Shown here: positions 1 through 6,474 of the stretch, one piece after another
Layout of the letters: every line of letters starts with the position of its first letter
How positions within the stretch are numbered: position 1 is the first letter of the stretch
NCBI GenBank assembly: GCA_003480425.1
Contig: QUJA01000054.1
Span: 1-13,837, forward strand
Reading direction: 5' to 3'
DNA length: 13,837 nt
Source of the DNA: Firmicutes bacterium AM31-12AC
Lineage (GTDB): Bacteria > Bacillota > Clostridia > Lachnospirales > Lachnospiraceae
Made by a program: the position numbers and the translations under genes
Notes under the pieces: generated by a model
Told to the model about the DNA's origin: nothing
Database searches by the model: none
The model's input: only the letters and a program-made list of their open reading frames with translations

Positions 1-23
1 CTTGCGCTTGCGCGAGAGCCACT

Positions 24-42
24 AACCCCGTCCCCATTGGTC
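24..42. repeat. Left arm of a 19-bp perfect inverted repeat bracketing the operon
   Basis: The sequence AACCCCGTCCCCATTGGTC is the exact reverse complement of bases 13715-13733. The left copy continues with a second ATTGGTC (45-51), so ATTGGTC occurs twice at a 9-base period. The surroundings (1-60) are visibly more GC-rich than the genes that follow. GGGGACGG-type motifs are, as I recall, common in short dispersed extragenic repeats of Clostridia, some linked to REP-associated Y1 transposases. No transposase is visible here and no target-site duplication flanks the pair, so it is better read as a dispersed repeat than as the end of a transposon. Confidence 0.75.
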
Positions 43-73
43 TCATTGGTCAACCGCTGTTTCTCGCTTCTCA

Positions 74-102
74 TTGAATCCCCTAGAGAATTGTGTTATT
101 AT
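74..102 (+). promoter_or_regulatory. Probable sigma-A-type promoter of the operon
   Basis: TTGAAT (74-79) and TATTAT (97-102) are separated by 17 bases. They match the vegetative consensus TTGACA/TATAAT at 4 of 6 and 5 of 6 positions. The predicted start of transcription would be near 109, leaving a leader of about 30-35 bases before the first gene. It is the only good promoter I see upstream of a set of closely spaced genes, so it probably drives the whole operon. Confidence 0.6.
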
Positions 103-107
103 AACAC
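93..107. promoter_or_regulatory. Perfect palindrome over the -10 box, candidate operator
   Basis: GTGTTAT-T-ATAACAC is a perfect 7+1+7 inverted repeat that fully contains the proposed -10 hexamer. A dimeric repressor bound here would block RNA polymerase. I do not recognise it as the site of a particular regulator family. An AT-rich palindrome over a -10 box can also arise by chance. Confidence 0.45.
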
Positions 108-128
108 TGAATATCTATATGATTTTAT

Positions 129-135
129 AAGGAGG
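129..135 (+). promoter_or_regulatory. Ribosome binding site of the first gene
   Basis: AAGGAGG matches the 3' end of 16S rRNA strongly. It lies 7 bases before the TTG at 143 and 13 bases before the ATG at 149. The spacing favours the TTG start, although both are in the same frame and differ by only two codons. Confidence 0.7.
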
Positions 136-142
136 AGCAGCA

Positions 143-1189
143 TTGTCTATGCGAAATCAAAGAAAGCAGGACAATTCCATAAAGGAAAAAACAAGCGATG
201 AATTGCTGGAAGAGATTGCGGTAAACAAAAGAAAGCTAAAGCGAAGTTTTGTATTTGCATTTGTGGCATTGATTGCAGTGATAGCACTTGGCATCGCATG
301 GTTTATGTCGAACAGTAAGGTAACATCAACCGGGACAAGTGTATCGGCACAGGATGACCGATTGTTTGAACTTGCAAGTGTCGGGGAACGTCAGACGGCA
401 GAAGCTTCTTATTTATTAGACGAAAGTAACAAAAGTATCCTCAGTGCCGGAGCAGAGAAAACATATGATTCTTATATAGAGAACGGAACGGAAGTGCAGA
501 AGCAACAAACATATCATGTCGGCACAGGAAGTCTTGCCTGGTATCTGGATTCGCAGGAGAGTATTTTGCCGGGGGCGAATGGGAAACTGGAATTTTATAT
601 AATCCCTAAAAAAGACGATGTAAAGTCTGTTACGGTTTCATTCGACGTAAATGGATACGTGTATACAATCGAGGGAAATGCGGATAAAAGAGCCGTAAAG
701 TCAGATGATACGACATTGCAGAATCTGATTCAGGGACATATTCTTTTCTTTCAACAGCTGGACGATGTAAACGGATATCAAAAATGGCTGAAGGCGGATG
801 AGTCTTTCATGATAGAAGCACCGAAGAATAGTTCCTTCAAAAAAGATGTTCCGTACAAAGTGACAATATACTGGATTTGGCCGCAGTATTTTCGAAATTA
901 TGTATATACGCAGAAAAGTACGCAGGGAGACTTGTTCACGGATGCGGCAAATCAGACAGATGACAGTGACTATGCCAGAATCAATACATTTATCAATAGT
1001 CAAAGAACAGTAGAAACGAGACAAAATAAATTGTTTTATGATGAATCCGGTAAGGTTCAGGTTGAATCTGATATCAATAAGGACATGGCACAAGATACGC
1101 TGGACCAGTGCAGTAACTACTACAATAAGGCAGATGAGTATATTGGTACGAATGCAAAGTACATTTATGTTGGAATAAAGGCAAATTAA
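143..1189 (+). CDS. Membrane-anchored or secreted TasA/camelysin-like protein (first of three)
   Basis: The product has 348 residues and an unknown exact role. The N-terminal 34 residues are charged (Lys, Arg, Glu). Residues 35-54 form one hydrophobic segment ending in A-W-F-M-S-N (52-57), then a Ser/Thr/Val stretch. This resembles the export signal of TasA and camelysin, which the signal peptidase SipW cleaves; an uncleaved N-terminal anchor is the alternative. The rest is beta-rich and extracellular by prediction, with an aromatic strand V-T-I-Y-W-I-W-P near residue 240 and only one Cys. The TTG start was chosen because AAGGAGG lies 7 bases upstream; the ATG six bases later would remove only two residues. 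The gene opens the operon and the next begins 27 bases after its stop. No catalytic motif is seen, so a structural or assembly role is inferred. Confidence 0.8.
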   Translation: MSMRNQRKQDNSIKEKTSDELLEEIAVNKRKLKRSFVFAFVALIAVIALGIAWFMSNSKVTSTGTSVSAQDDRLFELASVGERQTAEASYLLDESNKSILSAGAEKTYDSYIENGTEVQKQQTYHVGTGSLAWYLDSQESILPGANGKLEFYIIPKKDDVKSVTVSFDVNGYVYTIEGNADKRAVKSDDTTLQNLIQGHILFFQQLDDVNGYQKWLKADESFMIEAPKNSSFKKDVPYKVTIYWIWPQYFRNYVYTQKSTQGDLFTDAANQTDDSDYARINTFINSQRTVETRQNKLFYDESGKVQVESDINKDMAQDTLDQCSNYYNKADEYIGTNAKYIYVGIKAN

Positions 1190-1202
1190 GTAAAAGTAGA
1201 AT

Positions 1203-1207
1203 AAGGA
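1203..1207 (+). promoter_or_regulatory. Ribosome binding site of the second gene
   Basis: AAGGA lies 9 bases before the ATG at 1217, inside the 27-base gap after the first gene. It supports that start and independent initiation within one transcript. Confidence 0.55.
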
Positions 1208-1216
1208 ATTAGAAGA

Positions 1217-1933
1217 ATGAGTAATGATTCGAAAGAAAAGCAAGATAAAGACAATTTAACTGCGAAAAAAAAGAAATTTCGATACACATTGTTTTCTACA
1301 ATCCTGGTATTGATTTTATTTGCAGCGTTAGTTGGTGCGTGGTTCTATTATCAGTCGGATATGGGCACATTATTAGCGATAAAAGAGCCATCCGATATTT
1401 CAATTTTAGGTCCGGATGGAGCGGAGATGAGCTCCATTGATCTGAATTATACAGAAGATGAAAAAACAGGAGATCAGGTTACTGTGAAGAGGGTCTTCTG
1501 TGTTCAGACAAGTGCAGATAAGCATTGGTTAGAAATTGCGCACACGACAAATTTAAAAGGACTTACATTTAACATTTATAAAGTTTCAGATGATGGAACA
1601 GAAACTGTAACAGACGAAGGACATACATATAAGTACGACAGGAAAGCAATAGGTGGCAGTTACCTTAATCTTAATTCAGATAAGACGGGATCTGATTACA
1701 AATATGCGGATAATAGCTACCATGATAAAAATTATGAAGGTATTAATAAAGACCAGGTTCAGATACATGCAGAACCTGCATATTGGCTTGTAAGTCAGCC
1801 ACTGGCTACAAACAAAACAAATTCGATAAAAAATGGAAAAACATATAGAACATATTATGTCTGTGAAGTTAGTTGGACGGAGACAACAAAAGAAACAGAT
1901 ATATTTTACATATTGGCAAAGATTGCAGAATAA
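1217..1933 (+). CDS. Small anchored beta-sandwich-like surface protein (second of three)
   Basis: The product has 238 residues. A very basic N-terminus (K-K-K-K-F-R, about 18-23) precedes one hydrophobic segment (about 25-43) ending in G-A-W-F-Y-Y, comparable to the A-W-F motif of the first protein. The extracellular part alternates short hydrophobic strands with polar loops, as in an Ig-like sandwich. It includes I-A-H-T-T-N-L near residue 110 and ends in two strands, Y-R-T-Y-Y-V-C-E-V-S-W and I-F-Y-I-L-A-K-I. This last hairpin resembles the end of the giant protein at 13707. No enzyme motif is visible. It may be an exported fibre or pilin-like subunit, or a protein tethering the giant protein. 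I do not recognise a named family, so the function is inferred from topology and context. Confidence 0.8.
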   Translation: MSNDSKEKQDKDNLTAKKKKFRYTLFSTILVLILFAALVGAWFYYQSDMGTLLAIKEPSDISILGPDGAEMSSIDLNYTEDEKTGDQVTVKRVFCVQTSADKHWLEIAHTTNLKGLTFNIYKVSDDGTETVTDEGHTYKYDRKAIGGSYLNLNSDKTGSDYKYADNSYHDKNYEGINKDQVQIHAEPAYWLVSQPLATNKTNSIKNGKTYRTYYVCEVSWTETTKETDIFYILAKIAE

Positions 1934-1938
1934 TAATG

Positions 1939-1943
1939 AAGGA
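1939..1943 (+). promoter_or_regulatory. Ribosome binding site that decides the third gene's start
   Basis: AAGGA sits 7 bases before the ATG at 1951. The in-frame ATG at 1936 and the one at 1873, inside the second gene, have no such site upstream, so 1951 is preferred. Confidence 0.65.
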
Positions 1944-1950
1944 ATACGAT

Positions 1951-2901
1951 ATGAATCTATCAGAGAAACCTAATAAAAAAAGAACCGCTGTGGTGGGAAT
2001 CAGTTTAGTCGGTGTGCTTTTGTTAGTAATTGTAACTTATGCTGCATACACCAGACAAGCCTATCAAAGAGGAACAGCACGAAACAGAGATACAGAGATT
2101 GTCAGTTTTACATCAAATTATTTGCAGCTTTACACAAAAGGATCATCGGGAAATGCGTATGTTGCAAAAAATATTGTATATGGTACGGATGAGAAGAAAA
2201 AGGAATCTGTTTCGTTTAATATACATGTATACAATTACGCGAATGGAAACACAAGCCTCGTAAGCCAGAAAGATATTACCTATACAATGAGGATAGAATT
2301 TAAAAATGGTGCAGGTAATGGATACAAAGTAGAAAGTGACACAACTTCAATTACACCTGATAATAATGTATGTGAGATTAAGAAAACATTGATTGGACGT
2401 ACAGCGAACGAAGATATATTTACTGTTACATTTCCGGGAAATGAAATCGATACATTGCAAATTACGGCCACTGCTATACCGGATAAAGTTGCACTTACAA
2501 ACAATCAATTTCTGGCGGCAACACTAGTTCCGTGTACAACTGCATCAAAAGTTACTTTCAGAGCAGAAGGAATATTTTTAGATAAATCGGAAGGAACGCC
2601 GATGCAATACGATGGCTTTAATTATGGAATATCAATTTCAAGCGGAGCAGCGGATGCAGTGCTGACATGGAATCCTGCTGTATTGGAGATTGATAAGTTT
2701 TTTGTAAAAAAACTCGAAACGCAGAAGCTTATTACAAGTAAGGATTTAGCAAAAGGCGAATTGAAATTTAAAATGGACCAATCAAATGGAACCGGGGACT
2801 TTTTGATATCGTTTTATATAAAGGATAAGTCCAAAATACCAGATAACTGGTCTGATATGGAAAAGATGATTCAATTTACAGCAACACAAAAAGCACAGTG
2901 A
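1951..2901 (+). CDS. Small anchored or secreted beta-rich protein (third of three)
   Basis: The product has 316 residues when started at 1951, where AAGGA is well placed. The frame stays open upstream to 1873, but those codons overlap the second gene and would put extra charged residues before the export signal. After N-K-K-R comes a hydrophobic segment (about 12-31) ending in T-Y-A-A-Y-T, again like the A-A-F/A-W-F end of SipW-type signals (TasA has W-A-A-F). The remainder is beta-rich: a Tyr/Asn-rich region with V-S-F-N-I-H-V-Y-N-Y, then a C-terminal half with repeated V-T-F and L-I-S-F-Y strands reminiscent of cohesin-like or Ig-like sandwiches. It lies 17 bases after the second gene and 36 before the giant gene, so all are probably co-transcribed. 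Its role is unknown. Confidence 0.78.
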   Translation: MNLSEKPNKKRTAVVGISLVGVLLLVIVTYAAYTRQAYQRGTARNRDTEIVSFTSNYLQLYTKGSSGNAYVAKNIVYGTDEKKKESVSFNIHVYNYANGNTSLVSQKDITYTMRIEFKNGAGNGYKVESDTTSITPDNNVCEIKKTLIGRTANEDIFTVTFPGNEIDTLQITATAIPDKVALTNNQFLAATLVPCTTASKVTFRAEGIFLDKSEGTPMQYDGFNYGISISSGAADAVLTWNPAVLEIDKFFVKKLETQKLITSKDLAKGELKFKMDQSNGTGDFLISFYIKDKSKIPDNWSDMEKMIQFTATQKAQ

Positions 2902-2925
2902 TTATACCTTAGATAAAATAGCTTA

Positions 2926-2932
2926 AAAGGAG
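2926..2932 (+). promoter_or_regulatory. Ribosome binding site of the giant gene
   Basis: AAAGGAG lies 5 bases before the ATG at 2938, in the 36-base gap after the third small gene. It fixes the start and gives the encoded protein a proper signal peptide at its first residue. Confidence 0.65.
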
Positions 2933-2937
2933 TAACG

Positions 2938-3027
2938 ATGTTGAAATACAGAAGAATTATAGCTGGTATACTGGCAGTGAATCTTCTTGCAGGAAGTATA
3001 TTGCTGGATTATACGGAAGTCAATGCA
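2938..3027 (+). other. Signal peptide of the giant protein
   Basis: Residues 1-30 show the three-part layout: basic start M-L-K-Y-R-R, hydrophobic core I-I-A-G-I-L-A-V-N-L-L-A-G, and a polar end with V-N-A before the mature N-N. There is no lipobox cysteine. It is a Sec type I signal, unlike the A-W-F type signals of the three small proteins. Confidence 0.75.
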
Positions 3028-6000
3028 AATAATGTTAATACATCTTTGAATATGATATCGGCAGAAAACTCAGACGAAGTTTCTAACGCAGATGCAGAAA
3101 GTGTAAGTTCATCCGAGAAGACAGACGAGGAAAATAAAGCGGATGAAAAGAATACAACACCGGATGCAAATGAAAAGGACACAGCTTCGTCTAATTCGGA
3201 TTCAGATCTTACAAATGAAACACAAGAAGAGGAAACAACAAAGCAGGAACCATCATCCGAAACAGCAGCGGAGGATGCAAGCCAGCAAGCTACAGAAGCA
3301 GAGACAGAAGCAGAAGCACAGGAAATATCCGACACGATTTCTTTAAGTGACTTAAATTTTTTTACTAATAATACGGCAACAATCAAATCCCCACAAGAGT
3401 TGATTTTGCTTTCACATTGTGCTCAAAAAGAAATACAAAATATAACAATTAATATCAATGCTACCGGAAATCTTGATCTTTCGACAAAAATAGAGACGGG
3501 TACAGATTTATCGGAGTATTTAAATAAAGCAGCAAATGCCAGTCAGGATTACACCTATCTTGGATTGGGAAGCGCGGAGTTCCCTTTTAAAGGCACGATT
3601 ACAGGACAGACACCACCAATAAAAACGAACACAACCCTGTTCCGTGGGATTTCTTCGAATGCTAGAATAGAAAAGAACTTTTCTGTTGAGTGGAAAGGAG
3701 ACGAAACCAAACCACAAGGAGACGGAACCAAACCAATGTTTGCCGAGATGTACGTGCTGGAAAGCGATGGAACGAAAAGCGATGGAACGATTCCAATTAC
3801 ATTCACGTCAGGAAACGGAAGCTTGCTTGGAACAGTGAGGGAAGCATCAGAGGTAACAAACGCTTGCCTTACGATAGGAAATGTTGTTACATATAAAGAT
3901 AATAAGGCACAAGCCGTAAGTTCAACAAGTAACAACAACATCGGACTTATCTGTAACACGTTAGAAAGCGGTACGATTAAATTAGATGGATATGTATTTC
4001 CAACAAAAACAACGATAAATACAGATAGCGGTGCAGCAGGCGGTCTGATTGGAAAGATGGAAGGTGGTATTCTTGACCTTACAAACATAGGTGGAGCGAA
4101 TACTTTAAACCTTACAGTAAACAGTTCATCTGGCAGCGCGGGAAGTATTGTCGGTGAAATGAGTGAAACTGCTCAAATTCAAGTGAATCAGAATATTACG
4201 ATTACGAGCCCAACTATAAAAGGAAAATATGCAGGTGGATTTGCAGGGAAAGTTGTAAATTCTACATTGTCTGGTGATAAGAAAATTACTATAAACAGTC
4301 CCGCATTATCTTCTGAAAAAAATAAAGATTCTGCTGTCGGAGGTTGGATAGGAGATTATATTGTCCGGGGAGAAAGTTATGTGGATAAAACATTACCGGC
4401 TCAGATTGATGTCGTAGAACCTAAAGTTACTATGAATGGTGGTGTCGCAACCAATGGTGGAAATGCAGGTGGTTATTTTGGACTTTTAGAACTTCAAGGA
4501 GATATCAATTATCAGATAACTGGCACAAAACAAGAAAAGAAAAATATAACATCGGAGTATACAGCTGGGAATGGCGGCATTTATGGAACAGTGATTGGAA
4601 AAGTAGTAACAAGCAATGATAATAAAAAAGCTTCGTTGATTATCAATCATGTAAAAAGCAATTCTACAACTAATGGAAAATCTTATTATCAAGGCGGTCT
4701 TGTTGGTGAAATTGGAAAAAATGTTTACCTGCAAGTTAGCGATGCAGAGATAACAGTATCAAACATAACTACAACACAAGAGTCATGCGGTTTCGGAGGA
4801 GTAGTAGGGCATTTGTCATCAAACAGTATCTTGAGTATTGCAGATTCTGTAAAAGTAACTAATAGTGGCACTATTAGTGGTGGCGGCGGACTCGTCGGAG
4901 TTGCTTCATCCGGAAGCATACTTGAAATATCTGGAACAACAGACTTGTCAAATGTAACTTATAAAGAATCAGAATATGTTGGACAGCTTGTTGGCATGCA
5001 AGATTGTGCACTTATATTTGCTCATGGTGATGGAAATGGAAATGACAATGGATGGAAGTATATTCGAAGTAAGAATGATTCTAAAATCAATGATATTGGA
5101 AATTATGGAGAGGTAATTCGCTTAAAGGCTAATACAACGACATCGGATGCACAGGGCGGATTGGATAGTGAATTATTATCTATTAATGGAGAACATGTAA
5201 TCCAATATAAAAACCCAAATTTCAGCTTGAGTAATACAGAGATTACAATCAATTCGAAAGAAGATCTGGCATTGCTTTCAATTGCATGGAATTCCAGAGG
5301 TGTTTTTTCAGCTGACTCAAATTTAAAAGCTGATAACTGGACAACATTACAGAATAAAAATATCAACTTCACCGCAGATGTTAATTTGAAGAACACTGGA
5401 ATTATAGGAATTTCAAGAGATATAGATGATAGTGCGTACACAGGAAATATCAATGGTAATTCCCATACATTGACATTGTCAATTGGCGAAACCTATGGAT
5501 ATAAAGGGGAAAACAAAGCAACAGATGGAGCAGAGGGGTGTGGGAAAATATATTCCTTAGGTTCGAAACATACAGATATAGGTTTGTTTTCTCATATGGG
5601 AGGAAATGTAAGTAATTTAACTATAACTGGAAGCATTCATGCGGGCGTCAGTAATGGTAATATGTGGATTGGCAGTATCGCGGCAAGACAAGAAAATAAT
5701 GAAACTGTTATCAGTAACGTTAAAGTAACTACGACGATTAAATTTGACACAAACAATAATTCCCAAATAAGTTGCATTGGTGGTTTGTTTGGCAGTGCAG
5801 CAAAGGTAAAATTAAACGAAAACACATTAAACGAGAATACATGTATACAAAGCAATATTGCACTTAGTAATGCAGGCAATGGTAAGCAAACATATGCTGG
5901 CTCTGTGGCTGGATATATGTCAGCAGGAACACTAGAGTGTAATGGCGTAACAATTGGAGGAACAATTGTTACGGATGCATTGATGTATGCTTATGTAGGT

Positions 6001-6474
6001 GGACTGGTAGGTTTTATGCCTCCGGATGGAAGTGATAAAGATACGAGTACTCAGGTAAATATCAAAGCACTTACATTCGATGGCTTCTCTATTGGGGCTT
6101 CAAATGTTCAGGAGGCATGCGGAGGGCTGCTTGGAGGTGTATGGGCGCGTTCAGCAGTTACATTTGCAAGTGATAATACTGCTACAACCAGTTTGACAGT
6201 GAAAAACAATACAAAAATAGAAGCACCAAACGCAAGCGTTGGCGGACTGGCGTATAAGGCAAGTGGTTTATGGGAAATCCGCAGCAAGGGGATAGACATT
6301 CAAAATTTAAAAATTAACTGCGGTCAAGATTTGGGATTGCTTGTCTGCCATGGAGAAAAACGCACTATTAAATTCAACAAAGATGAAAAAATGATAAAGA
6401 GGATGGTGCCCTTTATCTTAGAACAACTGCAGATTGGAATGATTCCTACAAACTGGCTGAAGGTCTGGAGTTGA
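2938..6474 (+). CDS. Giant surface protein, fragment 1: signal peptide, acidic linker, first two beta-helix modules
   Basis: The fragment has 1,178 residues. A basic N-terminus (K3, R5, R6), a hydrophobic core (7-23) and V-N-A at 28-30 give a classical signal peptide, probably cut after A30. An acidic Ser/Thr/Glu/Asp linker follows to about 131. Two modules start with a similar strand, I-K-S-P-Q-E-L-I-L-L at 149 and I-N-S-K-E-D-L-A-L-L near 771. This resembles the cap sequence that opens GLUG-type right-handed beta-helices. GLUG-like repeats follow in each (10 copies at 4036-4995, 8 at 5581-6348). Between them lies a Gly/Asp/Asn loop (D698 onward) of calcium-loop character. The last 28 or so residues, after K1151, are out of frame: the A6 run at 6386-6391 is followed in the next frame by K-N-D-K-E-D-G-A-L-Y-L, which continues the domain. 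Confidence 0.85.
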   Translation: MLKYRRIIAGILAVNLLAGSILLDYTEVNANNVNTSLNMISAENSDEVSNADAESVSSSEKTDEENKADEKNTTPDANEKDTASSNSDSDLTNETQEEETTKQEPSSETAAEDASQQATEAETEAEAQEISDTISLSDLNFFTNNTATIKSPQELILLSHCAQKEIQNITININATGNLDLSTKIETGTDLSEYLNKAANASQDYTYLGLGSAEFPFKGTITGQTPPIKTNTTLFRGISSNARIEKNFSVEWKGDETKPQGDGTKPMFAEMYVLESDGTKSDGTIPITFTSGNGSLLGTVREASEVTNACLTIGNVVTYKDNKAQAVSSTSNNNIGLICNTLESGTIKLDGYVFPTKTTINTDSGAAGGLIGKMEGGILDLTNIGGANTLNLTVNSSSGSAGSIVGEMSETAQIQVNQNITITSPTIKGKYAGGFAGKVVNSTLSGDKKITINSPALSSEKNKDSAVGGWIGDYIVRGESYVDKTLPAQIDVVEPKVTMNGGVATNGGNAGGYFGLLELQGDINYQITGTKQEKKNITSEYTAGNGGIYGTVIGKVVTSNDNKKASLIINHVKSNSTTNGKSYYQGGLVGEIGKNVYLQVSDAEITVSNITTTQESCGFGGVVGHLSSNSILSIADSVKVTNSGTISGGGGLVGVASSGSILEISGTTDLSNVTYKESEYVGQLVGMQDCALIFAHGDGNGNDNGWKYIRSKNDSKINDIGNYGEVIRLKANTTTSDAQGGLDSELLSINGEHVIQYKNPNFSLSNTEITINSKEDLALLSIAWNSRGVFSADSNLKADNWTTLQNKNINFTADVNLKNTGIIGISRDIDDSAYTGNINGNSHTLTLSIGETYGYKGENKATDGAEGCGKIYSLGSKHTDIGLFSHMGGNVSNLTITGSIHAGVSNGNMWIGSIAARQENNETVISNVKVTTTIKFDTNNNSQISCIGGLFGSAAKVKLNENTLNENTCIQSNIALSNAGNGKQTYAGSVAGYMSAGTLECNGVTIGGTIVTDALMYAYVGGLVGFMPPDGSDKDTSTQVNIKALTFDGFSIGASNVQEACGGLLGGVWARSAVTFASDNTATTSLTVKNNTKIEAPNASVGGLAYKASGLWEIRSKGIDIQNLKINCGQDLGLLVCHGEKRTIKFNKDEKMIKRMVPFILEQLQIGMIPTNWLKVWS
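3058..3330 (+). other. Acidic low-complexity linker in the giant protein
   Basis: Residues 41-131 are almost only Ser, Thr, Glu, Asp, Asn, Ala, Gln and Lys with no hydrophobic strands, as in E-E-E-T-T-K-Q-E-P. It is probably a disordered spacer that holds the beta-helix modules away from the cell surface or from the processing site. The composition also explains a spurious antisense reading frame over it. Confidence 0.7.
3697..3738 (+). repeat. In-frame 21-bp tandem duplication
   Basis: Two adjacent 21-base units begin at 3697 and 3718. Their first 18 bases differ at one position; the last three differ. They encode G-D-E-T-K-P-Q and G-D-G-T-K-P-M. A second tandem pair lies 23 bases downstream. 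Confidence 0.75.
3761..3790 (+). repeat. Perfect in-frame 15-bp tandem duplication
   Basis: AAAGCGATGGAACGA occurs twice back to back (3761-3775, 3776-3790) and encodes S-D-G-T-K then S-D-G-T-I. The copies are identical, so the duplication looks recent. The unit length keeps the frame. Confidence 0.85.
4036..4995 (+). repeat. GLUG-like repeat array A (10 copies)
   Basis: G-G-L-I-G-like motifs start at 4036 (A-G-G-L-I-G), 4138, 4231, 4336, 4465, about 4573, 4690 (Q-G-G-L-V-G), 4792 (F-G-G-V-V-G), 4882 (G-G-G-L-V-G) and 4978 (V-G-Q-L-V-G). Spacing is about 30-43 residues. The repeat is at protein level; the DNA copies have diverged. Such Gly-rich turns with intervening I-x-I-x strands are typical of parallel beta-helix surface proteins with the GLUG motif. 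Confidence 0.8.
5581..6348 (+). repeat. GLUG-like repeat array B (8 copies)
   Basis: Motifs start at 5581 (G-L-F-S-H-M), 5668 (I-G-S-I-A-A), 5776 (I-G-G-L-F-G), 5896 (A-G-S-V-A-G), 5995 (V-G-G-L-V-G), 6118 (C-G-G-L-L-G), 6238 (V-G-G-L-A-Y) and 6331 (L-G-L-L-V-C). Just upstream, T-G-I-I-G-I-S and Y-T-G-N-I-N-G-N-S-H-T-L are the strand and turn that usually introduce a GLUG beta-helix. The array ends 38 bases before the first frame break. Confidence 0.78.
5812..5841 (+). repeat. In-frame 15-bp tandem duplication with silent differences
   Basis: The two 15-base units differ at 2 positions, both third codon positions (GAA/GAG, AAC/AAT), so both encode L-N-E-N-T. The differences are only synonymous, so the peptide repeat has been kept while the DNA diverged. 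Confidence 0.75.

Noticed and set aside
1..142. A small gene or structured RNA in the leading segment, from the 6-bp complementary pair 12-17/62-67.
   Set aside because: The pairing is short with a 44-base interior and no supporting stem, and no open frame with a start signal is present.
701..1243. A 180-codon open frame on the minus strand across the end of the first gene.
   Set aside because: It lies fully opposite a well-supported gene, lacks a ribosome binding site and has no protein-like features. It is a by-product of codon composition.
1873..1950. Earlier starts (1873 or 1936) for the third small gene.
   Set aside because: 1873 lies inside the second gene and 1936 has no ribosome binding site, while AAGGA at 1939-1943 is spaced correctly for 1951.
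3009..4088. Long minus-strand open frames (about 125 and 177 codons) under the start of the giant gene.
   Set aside because: They mirror the Ser/Thr/Glu-rich linker and the repeats on the plus strand; neither has start signals.
3058..6348. Repeated Gly- and Ser/Thr-rich codons as a possible CRISPR or DNA-level repeat array.
   Set aside because: The repeats are conserved only as protein motifs; the DNA copies differ and spacing varies, so there is no CRISPR.
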